64,000 nucleotides of DNA from NCBI RefSeq assembly GCF_003382275.1, contig NZ_QTJX01000002.1, forward strand, positions 558,001 to 622,000. The letters are read 5' to 3'. The DNA is from Flagellimonas nanhaiensis. GTDB taxonomy: Bacteria; Bacteroidota; Bacteroidia; Flavobacteriales; Flavobacteriaceae. The translations under genes were made by a program, and so were the position numbers. Below the pieces are notes generated by a model. That model searched no databases. It was not told the origin of the DNA and worked only from the letters and a program-made list of their open reading frames with translations. Below, in pieces: positions 53,805 to 62,193 of this stretch. The stretch's first letter is position 1; each line of letters starts with the position of its first letter.

Positions 53805-54251
53805 TCATGCGACTTCCAAAATGGTTTGTTCCTGTCCGTTAAAATAAAATGCTTCGCCCATTTCTTTTCCCATTAAATTTTGTGCTATGGGAGAGCCTGC
53901 GGAAATGCAGAAAACAGTTAGGTCCTTTTGCTTGAACACTTCGCTTGAGATGGCTACAAAATAATTGGCCAGATCAGTCTTCACCAGACTGCCCAAACTA
54001 ATTTTGTCACTCTTCTGGTTGACATCTATTCGAAGAAGAACACTTCTGGTCTTTTCCAACTCCAACAATTGCCTGGACAATTTTTCCTGCTCCAATTGTA
54101 CCATCGCCCTCCCAGTTTCGTGCTTATCGCCAGCGCTACTTTTGGTTTCAGAGCTCAACGAATCTTGAAGGGTCTTCATTCGGTCTTGCACAGTTTTGAA
54201 CTTAAGTTCAAAATGCTTCCAACAATGTTTTACCAAGTCTTCTTTGTTCAT
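53805..54251 (-). CDS. GreA/GreB-like C-terminal domain protein
   Basis: 148 residues. The N-terminal half is a coiled coil (FKTVQDRMKTLQDSLSSETKSS..., ending in LLELEKTRSVL). The C-terminal half (about 82-148) ends in SPIAQNLMGKEMGEAFYFNG, which matches the FKBP-like domain of transcript cleavage factors (SPLGKALLGKKVGD type). The acidic tip residues of true GreA are not clear, so transcript cleavage is uncertain; Gre-like regulators (Rnk, Gfh) are alternatives. It overlaps the upstream oxidoreductase gene by 4 nt. Confidence 0.65.
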   Translation of the reverse strand: MNKEDLVKHCWKHFELKFKTVQDRMKTLQDSLSSETKSSAGDKHETGRAMVQLEQEKLSRQLLELEKTRSVLLRIDVNQKSDKISLGSLVKTDLANYFVAISSEVFKQKDLTVFCISAGSPIAQNLMGKEMGEAFYFNGQEQTILEVA

Positions 54252-55363
54252 ACTAGTTCGGCCAATTCTTTTCCCACCAAACTACCAAGGGCAACCCCCA
54301 TTCCTCCCAAGCGAACTCCACAATAGATATTGTTGGACACCTGCTTTACAATAGGAGTCTTCTGCGTTCCTACCCCCATTATTCCGCTCCATCTATGGTC
54401 TATTTCCACTTTTTGGTTAGGTAGAATTACATCGGAAAGTAATTCTTCCAATCTATTCTGAATAATTTGGGTCTGTCCAAATTCCATGGTCTCTTCTCCT
54501 TTAACGTCCAAATTCCTTCCTCCACCAAACAAGATACGGTCATCCACATTTCGGAAGTAATAAAACCCTTCATCAAAATGAAAAGTACCCTTTATTTTCA
54601 GATTCTTTATGGGTTTGGTAACAAGGACCTGCGCTCTGGCCGGAAGGATGGTCTCATTTTTAAGGAGTTTTGAGGCGAACCCATTGGTTGCCACACAAAC
54701 ACGGTTGGAATTGAATTCAAAATTTTCAGTTACCACAGTTGCTTGTTGGCCACTTTCCTGTATTGCTGTTACGTGGACACCATTCAAGATAGGAATGCCC
54801 TGTTGCAAGCACTTTTGCAGCAGGGAGTACATCATTTTACCAGTGTCCAATTGACCTTCGAATTTGTGGGTGATGTAATGGTCCTGAACCTTTCCAAAAC
54901 CAAAGCTGTTTTCCGTTTTTACAAACGGATTATCTCTAAAAACGGGCTTGAGCAGTTTGTTTAAACGCTCCATTTCAGCACAACAATCCTCATAGAGCTC
55001 TTGATGACCTGATAGGAAAAGCTCATGTCCTCCGTGCTGCCCAAATCCAATAGAGCCATCTCCCAGAAGTTGTCGCAAAGCTTGAATTCCCTGCAAACGT
55101 TTCTGAACCAAGGCCACTACCTCTTCTTCGGCATGAGTTTTTAAGTCCGATAGGATTTCCGAAATGCTTCCGAAACAGGCAAACCCGGCATTTTTGGTAC
55201 TCGCACCTTGGGGCAGACTACCTTTTTCCAACACCAAGATTTTGCTTTTGGGGTATTTTTCCTTCAGATGAAGGGCACAGTTAAGACCGACTATTCCGCT
55301 TCCAATAATGGTAAAATCCACATTGGAAAGCCAAGTTTTATATTCCCAATAGCTTAATCCCAT
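54248..55363 (-). CDS. FAD-dependent oxidoreductase, DAO family
   Basis: 371 residues. The FAD-binding Rossmann motif IIGSGIVGLNCALHL is at 19-33 (GSGIVG, residues 21-26), followed by LVLEKGSLPQGASTKNAGFACFGS, typical of glycine oxidase and D-amino acid oxidase-like enzymes. The C-terminal IDHRWSGIMGVGTQKTPIV and GVRLGGMGVALGS complete the fold. It oxidises an amine or amino acid, substrate unknown. Its start lies just past the accC terminator, so transcription may depend on readthrough. It overlaps the Gre-like gene. Confidence 0.83.
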   Translation of the reverse strand: MGLSYWEYKTWLSNVDFTIIGSGIVGLNCALHLKEKYPKSKILVLEKGSLPQGASTKNAGFACFGSISEILSDLKTHAEEEVVALVQKRLQGIQALRQLLGDGSIGFGQHGGHELFLSGHQELYEDCCAEMERLNKLLKPVFRDNPFVKTENSFGFGKVQDHYITHKFEGQLDTGKMMYSLLQKCLQQGIPILNGVHVTAIQESGQQATVVTENFEFNSNRVCVATNGFASKLLKNETILPARAQVLVTKPIKNLKIKGTFHFDEGFYYFRNVDDRILFGGGRNLDVKGEETMEFGQTQIIQNRLEELLSDVILPNQKVEIDHRWSGIMGVGTQKTPIVKQVSNNIYCGVRLGGMGVALGSLVGKELAELV

Positions 55364-55372
55364 AAAGTAAAA

Positions 55373-55392
55373 ACCCCGATTTTCATCGGGGT
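55373..55392 (-). terminator. Terminator of accC
   Basis: ACCCCGAT and ATCGGGGT (loop TTTC) form an 8-bp stem. On the minus strand it lies 7 nt after the accC stop and ends in TTTTTAC, just before the next start codon. Confidence 0.8.
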
Positions 55393-55398
55393 CATTTT

Positions 55399-56751
55399 TT
55401 AATCTAAATATTTCGGGTCCATTTCAAAATCCTCCATGAACTTAGTGGTGTAGTTCCCCGCTAAATAATCGGGGTGATCCATAAGCTGTCGGTGAAACGG
55501 AATTGTAGTATTTATTCCCTCGATCACAAACTCATCCAACGCTCTGCGCATCTTATTAATGGCCTCTTCCCTTGTTTGGGCCGTTGTAATAAGCTTGGCA
55601 ATCATGGAATCATAGTTTGGTGGAATTACATAACCACTGTACACATGGGTGTCCAAACGCACGCCATGGCCTCCAGGTGTGTGCAGTGTTGTAATCTTTC
55701 CTGGGGAAGGCCTGAAATCATTATAAGGGTCTTCCGCGTTAATTCTACACTCTATAGAGTGTAGTTTTGGATAATAGTTTTTACCAGAAATAGGCACTCC
55801 TCCAGCAACTAGAATCTGCTCACGGATCAAATCATAGTCCACAACCTGTTCTGTAATGGGGTGCTCTACTTGGATTCTGGTATTCATTTCCATGAAATAG
55901 AAGTTTCGATGCTTATCCACCAAAAATTCTACGGTTCCGGCCCCTTCATACTTAATGTATTCTGCAGCTTTAACCGCCGCAGCTCCCATATCTTCCCTAA
56001 GGGAATCGGTCATGAATGGTGATGGAGTCTCTTCGGTCAGTTTTTGGTGTCTTCGCTGCACCGAACAATCTCTTTCAGACAGGTGACAGGCTTTGCCGTA
56101 CTGGTCGCCCACTACCTGTATTTCTATATGACGAGGTTCCTCAATCAACTTCTCCATGTACATACCGCCATTCCCAAAAGCTGCTGTGGCTTCTTTGACG
56201 GCACTTTCAAAGTTACTCTCCATTTCTTCCTCCGACCAAATGGCTCGCATTCCTTTACCACCACCACCAGCTGTAGCTTTGATCATTACGGGATACCCCA
56301 TTTTTTTGGCTTCTTTCTTGGCATGGCTTACATCCTTTAGCAAACCTTCAGATCCTGGTACGGTCGGCACCCCAGCCTTTCTCATGGTCTCCTTTGCGGT
56401 GGCCTTATCTCCCATCTTGTCAATCTGCTCTCCAGAAGCTCCAATGAACTTAATGTCGTGCTCTGCACAGATTTTTGAGAATTTGGAGTTTTCTGAAAGA
56501 AACCCATATCCTGGATGAATGGCATCGGCATTGGTAATCTCCGCTGCTGCAATGATGTTCGGTATTTTTAAATAGGATTCATGGCTCGGTGCCGGGCCAA
56601 TGCAAACCGCTTCATCTGCAAAACGAACGTGAAGACTTTCTTCATCGGCCTTAGAATAGACCGCTACGGTCTTAATTCCCATTTCCTTGCAGGTTCGTAT
56701 AATCCTTAAGGCTATCTCCCCTCTGTTTGCAATCAATATTTTCTTGAACAT
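55399..56751 (-). CDS. accC: Acetyl-CoA carboxylase, biotin carboxylase subunit
   Basis: 450 residues. Carboxylates biotin on AccB with ATP and bicarbonate, the first half-reaction of malonyl-CoA synthesis. The N-terminal [19 protein letters not shown], the ATP-grasp glycine loop [12 protein letters not shown] near 157-168, [14 protein letters not shown] near 287-300 and [16 protein letters not shown] complete the family set. It follows accB after a 90-nt, very AT-rich spacer (56752-56841) with repeated TTTAAATTTT-type runs and no recognisable signal. Confidence 0.96.
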   Translation of the reverse strand: MFKKILIANRGEIALRIIRTCKEMGIKTVAVYSKADEESLHVRFADEAVCIGPAPSHESYLKIPNIIAAAEITNADAIHPGYGFLSENSKFSKICAEHDIKFIGASGEQIDKMGDKATAKETMRKAGVPTVPGSEGLLKDVSHAKKEAKKMGYPVMIKATAGGGGKGMRAIWSEEEMESNFESAVKEATAAFGNGGMYMEKLIEEPRHIEIQVVGDQYGKACHLSERDCSVQRRHQKLTEETPSPFMTDSLREDMGAAAVKAAEYIKYEGAGTVEFLVDKHRNFYFMEMNTRIQVEHPITEQVVDYDLIREQILVAGGVPISGKNYYPKLHSIECRINAEDPYNDFRPSPGKITTLHTPGGHGVRLDTHVYSGYVIPPNYDSMIAKLITTAQTREEAINKMRRALDEFVIEGINTTIPFHRQLMDHPDYLAGNYTTKFMEDFEMDPKYLD

Positions 56752-56841
56752 AGAATTAAATTTTAAATTTTGAATTCTAAATCTTAAATGGTTTTAAACG
56801 ACTTTAAGATCAGTCACTTAAAATTTAGCATTTAAAACTTT

Positions 56842-57336
56842 CTATGAAGGGTCTACCAAAAATAATGGCTGATCAAACTCCACTGGTGAGGAGTCCTCAA
56901 CCAGTACCTTAACGATTTTACCGGAAACCTCGGACTCAATATCGTTAAATAGCTTCATGGCCTCAATAACGCAAAGTATGTCACCCTGATTGATGGTGCT
57001 TCCTACCTCAACAAACGGTGGTTTGTCCGGAGAAGGTTTTCTGTAGAACGTTCCAATAATTGGAGACTTTATGGTGATGTATTTTGAGTCGTCTTCGCCA
57101 GAACCTGCATCTGGAGCGGCCGGAGCAGCTGGCTCTTGCGCTACAGGAGCCTGAGGTTGAATAGGGGCCGCAGGGGCCTGTGCTACAGGAATCTGTTGTA
57201 CGATTGTGGTCTCAGGAGCGCTGGAAGCCTGTCCCGTGCGAATGGTGATCTTCACATCCTCCATTTCCAATTTCACCTCGCTAGCGCCAGATTTGGCCAC
57301 GAACTTGATTAAACTTTGAATTTCCTTAATGTCCAT
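56842..57336 (-). CDS. accB: Acetyl-CoA carboxylase, biotin carboxyl carrier protein
   Basis: 164 residues. The biotin-bearing subunit. The N-terminal [21 protein letters not shown], an Ala/Pro-rich linker (40-78) and the C-terminal biotinyl domain with Lys128 in [11 protein letters not shown] are all in place. The ATG at 57336 is used; an upstream in-frame start would add 22 residues overlapping fabH. It lies 23 nt after fabH, in the same operon. Confidence 0.96.
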   Translation of the reverse strand: MDIKEIQSLIKFVAKSGASEVKLEMEDVKITIRTGQASSAPETTIVQQIPVAQAPAAPIQPQAPVAQEPAAPAAPDAGSGEDDSKYITIKSPIIGTFYRKPSPDKPPFVEVGSTINQGDILCVIEAMKLFNDIESEVSGKIVKVLVEDSSPVEFDQPLFLVDPS

Positions 57337-57359
57337 CGAATATGATTTAGTTAGTTGTG

Positions 57360-58358
57360 CTATTTTGTATTGTAGGCCCACTTTAAATAAATGGCGCCCC
57401 ATGTGAATCCACCGCCAAATGCGGCAAAGATTAGATTATCCCCTTTTTTGAGTTGTTTTTCATAATCGTTTAACAACAAAGGTAAGGTGGCCGAGGTCGT
57501 ATTTCCGTACTTGTGAATATTGATCATGACCTTATCCTTTTCTAGGCCCATCCTGTTGGCGGTAGCATCAATGATTCGTTTATTGGCCTGATGTGGCACC
57601 AACCAATTTACGTCCTCTTTTTCCAGATTGTTCCTTTCCATAATCAATGCCGAAACATCGGCCATGTTGGAAACGGCAAACTTAAAGACAGATTTTCCGT
57701 CCTGAAAAACATAATGCTGTTTGTTCTTTACGGTTTCTTCCGAAGCAGGTAAAATTGAACCTCCCGCCTCAATCTTCAAAAACTGTCGGCCTACACCATC
57801 TGATCGTAAATGTTCATCCTGAAACCCTAATCCTTCCTCATTGGGCTCAAAAAGTACTGCTCCAGCACCATCTCCAAAAATAATGCAGGTGGTTCTGTCG
57901 GTATAATCAATTATAGAAGACATTTTATCGGCTCCTATAAGCAATACTTTTTTATACCTGCCAGATTCTATATAACTGGCCGCGGTTGACATTCCATAAA
58001 GAAAGCTAGAGCAAGCAGCTTGCAGGTCATAAGAGAAAGCATTGACAGCACCTATTTCCGAAGCAACAAAAGCTGCAGTAGCAGCAACCGGAATATCCGG
58101 TGTTGCGGTAGCCACCAAAACAAAATCTATTTCTGCAGGGTCCACCCCACTTTTTTGCAACAGGTCCTCGGCTGCTTTAATGGCCAAATATGACGTCCCT
58201 GCTCCTTCTTTTTTTAATATTCTTCGTTCCTTGATACCGGTTCTGGTAGTGATCCATTCATCGTTGGTATCTACCATGGTCTCCAAGACTTTGTTGGACA
58301 AAACAAAATCAGGAACATAGCCCCCCACAGCTGTAATTGCTGCTGTTGTTTTTTTCAT
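57360..58358 (-). CDS. fabH: Beta-ketoacyl-ACP synthase III
   Basis: 332 residues. Condenses acetyl-CoA with malonyl-ACP to start fatty acid synthesis. The triad is visible: Cys116 in [11 protein letters not shown], His in [10 protein letters not shown] near 248 and Asn in [13 protein letters not shown] near 278. The ATG at 58358 gives the normal N-terminus [16 protein letters not shown]. It begins the fabH-accB-accC unit after the rpmF terminator; its own promoter should lie in 58359-58480, but I find no clear box. Confidence 0.95.
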   Translation of the reverse strand: MKKTTAAITAVGGYVPDFVLSNKVLETMVDTNDEWITTRTGIKERRILKKEGAGTSYLAIKAAEDLLQKSGVDPAEIDFVLVATATPDIPVAATAAFVASEIGAVNAFSYDLQAACSSFLYGMSTAASYIESGRYKKVLLIGADKMSSIIDYTDRTTCIIFGDGAGAVLFEPNEEGLGFQDEHLRSDGVGRQFLKIEAGGSILPASEETVKNKQHYVFQDGKSVFKFAVSNMADVSALIMERNNLEKEDVNWLVPHQANKRIIDATANRMGLEKDKVMINIHKYGNTTSATLPLLLNDYEKQLKKGDNLIFAAFGGGFTWGAIYLKWAYNTK

Positions 58359-58481
58359 ATTGGTGTCTTTTTTTGTCAAAAACGTTAAGATTTGACCCAA
58401 AAGCGGTGAAAATTAGTCATTTTATATGACTTATTTATGAAAACAGGGTCGATTTTAATGATTGGGTATGGCCCATAAAAA

Positions 58482-58509
58482 AACTCCCGTTACATCAAAA
58501 ACGGGAGTT
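58482..58509 (-). terminator. Terminator of DUF177-rpmF
   Basis: AACTCCCGT and ACGGGAGTT (9 bp, 10-nt loop) lie 23 nt after the rpmF stop on the minus strand and end in TTTTTTT. Confidence 0.85.
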
Positions 58510-58532
58510 GTTAAATCTTATAGGGTTTACAT

Positions 58533-58733
58533 TTAAGCCGCTGTTTCTTCTTCGGTCTTGTCAATCAAAACCTGTCCTTTGTAGTACAGCTTGCCTTCAT
58601 GCCAATGTGCTCTATGAAACAAGTGCATTTCACCAGTTACAGAATCTTTGGCGATTGTAGGCATTGACGCTTTGTAATGGGTTCTTCTTTTGTCCCTTCT
58701 GGTCTTTGATGTTTTTCTTTTAGGATGTGCCAT
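58533..58733 (-). CDS. rpmF: 50S ribosomal protein L32
   Basis: 66 residues. The N-terminus [21 protein letters not shown] is the L32 signature. The zinc-ribbon cysteines of some bacterial L32 proteins are absent, with a C-minus form ending in [17 protein letters not shown]. It lies 7 nt after the DUF177 gene, the usual order in bacteria. Confidence 0.97.
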   Translation of the reverse strand: MAHPKRKTSKTRRDKRRTHYKASMPTIAKDSVTGEMHLFHRAHWHEGKLYYKGQVLIDKTEEETAA

Positions 58734-58740
58734 TGTAAAC

Positions 58741-59274
58741 CTATTTGTCCGTTAGTAACTTTTTTAAGTCATCCCATCTGGGATCTGTTTTTTCTGATTG
58801 TTCTTTGGTCTCTTTTGGTTGTAACTCTTCGAGCTTGTCCAAGATGTCTGATTTTAAGCTGCCGTCCAGAACACCTGGATGAACCCTTTTCTGCGGAACG
58901 GCCAAAACCAGCATTTCATAAACATACTGGGCTATGTTGAATTGGTGTTCTCCATGGGGAATAATCAGAATTTCATCGTCTTCATCATTATATTCCTCTC
59001 CGAACTTAACGACCAAATGAAGTTCTGAATCCACACTTTGATCAAAAGGCTCCCCTGTTAAATCACAATCCACGTCTACCGTTCCTCGGGCCTCAATGTT
59101 CAATTCCATCATATTGCTCATCTTTTCCAATATGGCGGTTATCTTTAATGATGCCCCATTAAACTCTTGGTAATCAAAAGATTCAAAGAACGTATTGTCT
59201 ATTTCGTACTCAAACTTGTGCTTTCCCTGCTTTAAACCAGAAAAAGGAATGAAAAACTCCTTCAACTTCATCAT
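58741..59274 (-). CDS. DUF177 (YceD-like) protein
   Basis: 177 residues. YceD-family proteins are linked to 23S rRNA accumulation and are usually encoded next to rpmF, as here. The N-terminal [25 protein letters not shown], the [16 protein letters not shown] segment with its Cys, and the conserved E-x-Y-x2-D-L-P-like region ([31 protein letters not shown]) match the family. The ATG at 59274 (or 59271) is preferred to one 15 codons upstream. Confidence 0.88.
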   Translation of the reverse strand: MMKLKEFFIPFSGLKQGKHKFEYEIDNTFFESFDYQEFNGASLKITAILEKMSNMMELNIEARGTVDVDCDLTGEPFDQSVDSELHLVVKFGEEYNDEDDEILIIPHGEHQFNIAQYVYEMLVLAVPQKRVHPGVLDGSLKSDILDKLEELQPKETKEQSEKTDPRWDDLKKLLTDK

Positions 59275-59383
59275 TTCAACACTTAAGGTTTGTGTACCAG
59301 CCTTTAAAGGCGGGTGCAAAGATACTACTTATTTATAAATGTACAATTACTTGCACAGAATTATGAAAACGCCCCAACAAAAT

Positions 59384-60436
59384 CTACCCTGCCTTTTTGA
59401 CCCTCTGCTTTTGCAATGGGTTTTTGGTCAGCTCTAAATATTCATTTCTGTTCTTGAACACCTTCAAAGCTGTAAAAACTGCTTCCTTAAAAGAACTTGG
59501 GTCAGCTTTTCCTGTCCCTGCAATTTCATACGCAGTGCCATGGTCCGGTGAAGTCCTGATTTTTTCAAGTCCGGCGGTATAGTTTACTCCTTTTCCGAAA
59601 GACAGTGTTTTAAAAGGAATTAGTCCCTGGTCATGATAGGCAGCCAAAACGGCATCAAAGTTTTGATGGCTGTTAGAGCCAAAAAAACTATCTGCAGAGT
59701 ATGGTCCGTACACCAAAGTTCCCTTGTCAAAAATCTCTTGGATAACCGGTTTTAAAATCTTGTCATCTTCCTCTCCAATAGTTCCATTGTCCCCACTGTG
59801 TGGGTTTATCCCCAACAAAGCTATTTTTGGGCGGCGGATGCCAAAATCCATCTTTAAGGATTTTTCCATGATGTTTACCTTATCCCGAATCAATTTTGGG
59901 GTGATGGCCTGGGCCACGTCCTTTACAGCAATATGGTCGGTCAACAAACCTACACGCAAATCATCTGTCACCATAAACATTAGGCTTTCTCCTTTGAGCT
60001 CCTGGGCGAGAAAATCTGTATGTCCCGGAAATTTAAACTCTTCGGATTGTATGTTGTTCTTGTTGATTGGTGCCGTGACCAAAATATCTATTTTCCCATT
60101 CTTTAAAGCTGCAACCGCAGCTTTTAACGACTTAATAGCAAATCTTCCTCCTTCTTGTGTAGCCTGACCAAACTCTACCTTTGGAACTTCTTTCCAAACA
60201 TTTACGATATTGATCTTTCCATCAACGGCTTGGGCCGCATCCTTGACCCCGTTGAAAGCTATATTTATCCCCAAATCTGATTTCTGCTGGGAGATTGCCT
60301 TGTTAGAAGCAAAAATGACCGGGGTGCAAAAGTCCATCATTCTGGAATCCTCAAAGGTCCTCAATGCCACTTCGCATCCTATTCCGTTTAAATCTCCAAC
60401 GGAAATTCCAAGTTTTATTTTTTGTTTTTCTTTCAT
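59384..60436 (-). CDS. pdxA: 4-hydroxythreonine-4-phosphate dehydrogenase
   Basis: 350 residues. Oxidises 4-phosphohydroxy-L-threonine with NAD in the DXP-dependent route to pyridoxal phosphate. Metal-binding His residues are seen in FPGHTDFLA, LLTDHIAVKDV and AAYHDQGLIPFK, and APINKNNI near the active site. The ATG at 60436 gives the normal N-terminus MKEKQKIKLGISVGDLNGIG. It diverges from ribE. It is located upstream of DUF177, with about 110 nt between them. Confidence 0.95.
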   Translation of the reverse strand: MKEKQKIKLGISVGDLNGIGCEVALRTFEDSRMMDFCTPVIFASNKAISQQKSDLGINIAFNGVKDAAQAVDGKINIVNVWKEVPKVEFGQATQEGGRFAIKSLKAAVAALKNGKIDILVTAPINKNNIQSEEFKFPGHTDFLAQELKGESLMFMVTDDLRVGLLTDHIAVKDVAQAITPKLIRDKVNIMEKSLKMDFGIRRPKIALLGINPHSGDNGTIGEEDDKILKPVIQEIFDKGTLVYGPYSADSFFGSNSHQNFDAVLAAYHDQGLIPFKTLSFGKGVNYTAGLEKIRTSPDHGTAYEIAGTGKADPSSFKEAVFTALKVFKNRNEYLELTKNPLQKQRVKKAG

Positions 60437-60469
60437 AAAATCAGCGCCGATATGGCTACTTTTACAGTA

Positions 60470-60477
60470 CAAAACTA
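60470..60477 (-). promoter_or_regulatory. Candidate -7 box for pdxA
   Basis: On the minus strand TAGTTTTG matches TAnnTTTG exactly, 33 nt before the pdxA ATG, in the divergent space with ribE. No TTG box at the expected spacing. Confidence 0.45.
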
Positions 60478-60494
60478 GTCAATAAAAAAGACAC

Positions 60495-61085
60495 ATGTTT
60501 ACAGGTATTATAGAGACATTGGGTAAAGTTGAAAAACTGGAAAAAGAAGGGGGCAATCTGCATATTACATTGTCCTCAAATATTACTTCAGAATTGAAAA
60601 TAGATCAAAGTTTGGCCCATAACGGGGTTTGCTTAACGGTTGTTGATTTGAATGGCAACAACTACACTGTTACTGCCATTGCGGAAACCCTTAGCAAGTC
60701 CAGTCTGGGAGATTTAAAGGTGGGAGACATTGTAAATTTGGAACGTGCCATGGTCTTGGGTGCCCGTTTGGACGGCCATATTGTTCAGGGGCATGTAGAC
60801 CAAATTGCGGTTTGCTCTTCTGTAGAGGAAAAAGATGGAAGCTGGGTGTTTGGTTTTGAATATGATCCTGGTTTCAACAATGTAACCATTGAAAAGGGTT
60901 CCATTACCGTGGACGGTGTGAGTCTTACCGTGGTCAATTCCCAAAAGAATACGTTTAGTGTGGCCATAATTCCCTATACCTTCGAAAATACCCGTTTCAA
61001 CATGTATGAAATTGGCACCAGGGTAAATCTGGAATTTGATGTCATCGGTAAATACGTGGCCCGTTTGATGGAGATGACAGCATAA
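60495..61085 (+). CDS. ribE: Riboflavin synthase, alpha subunit
   Basis: 196 residues. Converts two 6,7-dimethyl-8-ribityllumazines to riboflavin. Two similar lumazine-binding halves are visible: MFTGIIETLGKVEKLE with NGVCLTVVDL, and LDGHIVQGHVDQIA with ITVDGVSLTVVNS. No FMN riboswitch is seen in the 58-nt space upstream, so control is probably by promoter alone. It stands alone; its stop is 13 nt from the convergent acyltransferase. Confidence 0.95.
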   Translation: MFTGIIETLGKVEKLEKEGGNLHITLSSNITSELKIDQSLAHNGVCLTVVDLNGNNYTVTAIAETLSKSSLGDLKVGDIVNLERAMVLGARLDGHIVQGHVDQIAVCSSVEEKDGSWVFGFEYDPGFNNVTIEKGSITVDGVSLTVVNSQKNTFSVAIIPYTFENTRFNMYEIGTRVNLEFDVIGKYVARLMEMTA

Positions 61086-61098
61086 GCCCTTCACTCAA

Positions 61099-62193
61099 TC
61101 AAACCTTTATAAAAATCTTTCTTTTGTAAAGGACATAGGCCAGAAAGCAATAAAATGATACCACGCTAAGGCCATATAACAGGGAAGAAAATTCCAGGGA
61201 TAAAAAATCTTGGACATATATGGTGTTGAATAGCCATCTGTGCAATGAGGTTCCTTCCTCTACCTGAATCATGTAAAACAGCTTTGTGATAAAGCTGGAC
61301 AGGAAATAAACAACAATGGCGTTGGCACCAGCATACTTGAAAACACTTCCAAATTTGATTCCTTTAACATCGGTCAAATAATAGATGAGTGATAATACAA
61401 TATTGGCCCATCCCGCCGTGACCAGTACAAAGCTACTCGTCCACAATGCCTTGTTTATGGGGAATACTATATCCCAAAGGTGTCCTACTATCAACAAGCT
61501 TCCTCCCAGACCAAATAGAATTGTTGTTTTCTTTTCTTGGTTGGAGGTCAATATCAGTCCGGTAAAAATTCCTAAAAGAGAGCTAACAAGGGCCGGAATG
61601 GTGCTGAGAAACCCCTCGGGGTCATAGTCAGGTTTGTAATTGTGCGTGCCAAAGATTTTTACATCAAGATAATTGGCCAGATTGTTTGGAGCTCTTTCCA
61701 AGGTAGATGCTACTCCTTCCACGGGTACAAATGTCATCAAAAGCCAATATCCAACCAATAGAAAAATTGTAGTGCCGATTAATTTTTTCCAATCCAAGTT
61801 CAAAAAAAGAATGGCTGCAAAAAAGAACACCACACCGATGCGCTGAAGCACTCCTGGAAATCTAATTTGGGCGAATTCCTTTATAAAAGGAAAGCTTATG
61901 GTGAAAGCTCCAAGAAAAAGTCCCAGTCCAATAAGTTTTAATGCCCTAATTGAAATCTTTTTATAGGTGGCAGTATTCGCTTTTTTGTTTTGATAGGCAA
62001 ACACAATGGAAGTCCCAACAATGAAGAGAAAAAAGGGAAATACAAGGTCAGTTGGTGTATAACCGTGCCATTCTTTATGCAACAAAGGGGCATAAACATT
62101 TGACCAGGTTCCCGGGGTATTTACCAAAATCATCAAAACGATGGTCATGCCCCTAAAAATATCAACCGAAATAACCCTTTTACCCAATCCCAT
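61099..62193 (-). CDS. HGSNAT/NagX-like membrane acyltransferase (DUF5009)
   Basis: 364 residues with about ten transmembrane helices. The N-terminus RVISVDIFRGMTIVLMILVNTPG, and GYTPTDLVFPFFLFIVGTSIVFAY, are the signature of heparan-alpha-glucosaminide N-acetyltransferase relatives, called NagX or DUF5009 in bacteria. They are thought to acetylate amino sugars across the membrane. Its ATG overlaps the last base of the symporter stop (TAATG), so the two are translationally coupled, suggesting joint uptake and modification of a sugar. That is inference. Confidence 0.85.
   Translation of the reverse strand: MGLGKRVISVDIFRGMTIVLMILVNTPGTWSNVYAPLLHKEWHGYTPTDLVFPFFLFIVGTSIVFAYQNKKANTATYKKISIRALKLIGLGLFLGAFTISFPFIKEFAQIRFPGVLQRIGVVFFFAAILFLNLDWKKLIGTTIFLLVGYWLLMTFVPVEGVASTLERAPNNLANYLDVKIFGTHNYKPDYDPEGFLSTIPALVSSLLGIFTGLILTSNQEKKTTILFGLGGSLLIVGHLWDIVFPINKALWTSSFVLVTAGWANIVLSLIYYLTDVKGIKFGSVFKYAGANAIVVYFLSSFITKLFYMIQVEEGTSLHRWLFNTIYVQDFLSLEFSSLLYGLSVVSFYCFLAYVLYKRKIFIKV

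Noticed and set aside
56752-56841. AT-rich spacer with TTTAAATTTT-type runs between accB and accC
   Set aside because: The repeats are low-complexity and irregular; no hairpin with a T-run, promoter or CRISPR-like spacing is present.
60437-60494. FMN riboswitch ahead of ribE
   Set aside because: Only 58 nt separate ribE from pdxA; the conserved RFN element is far longer and none of its motifs is present.
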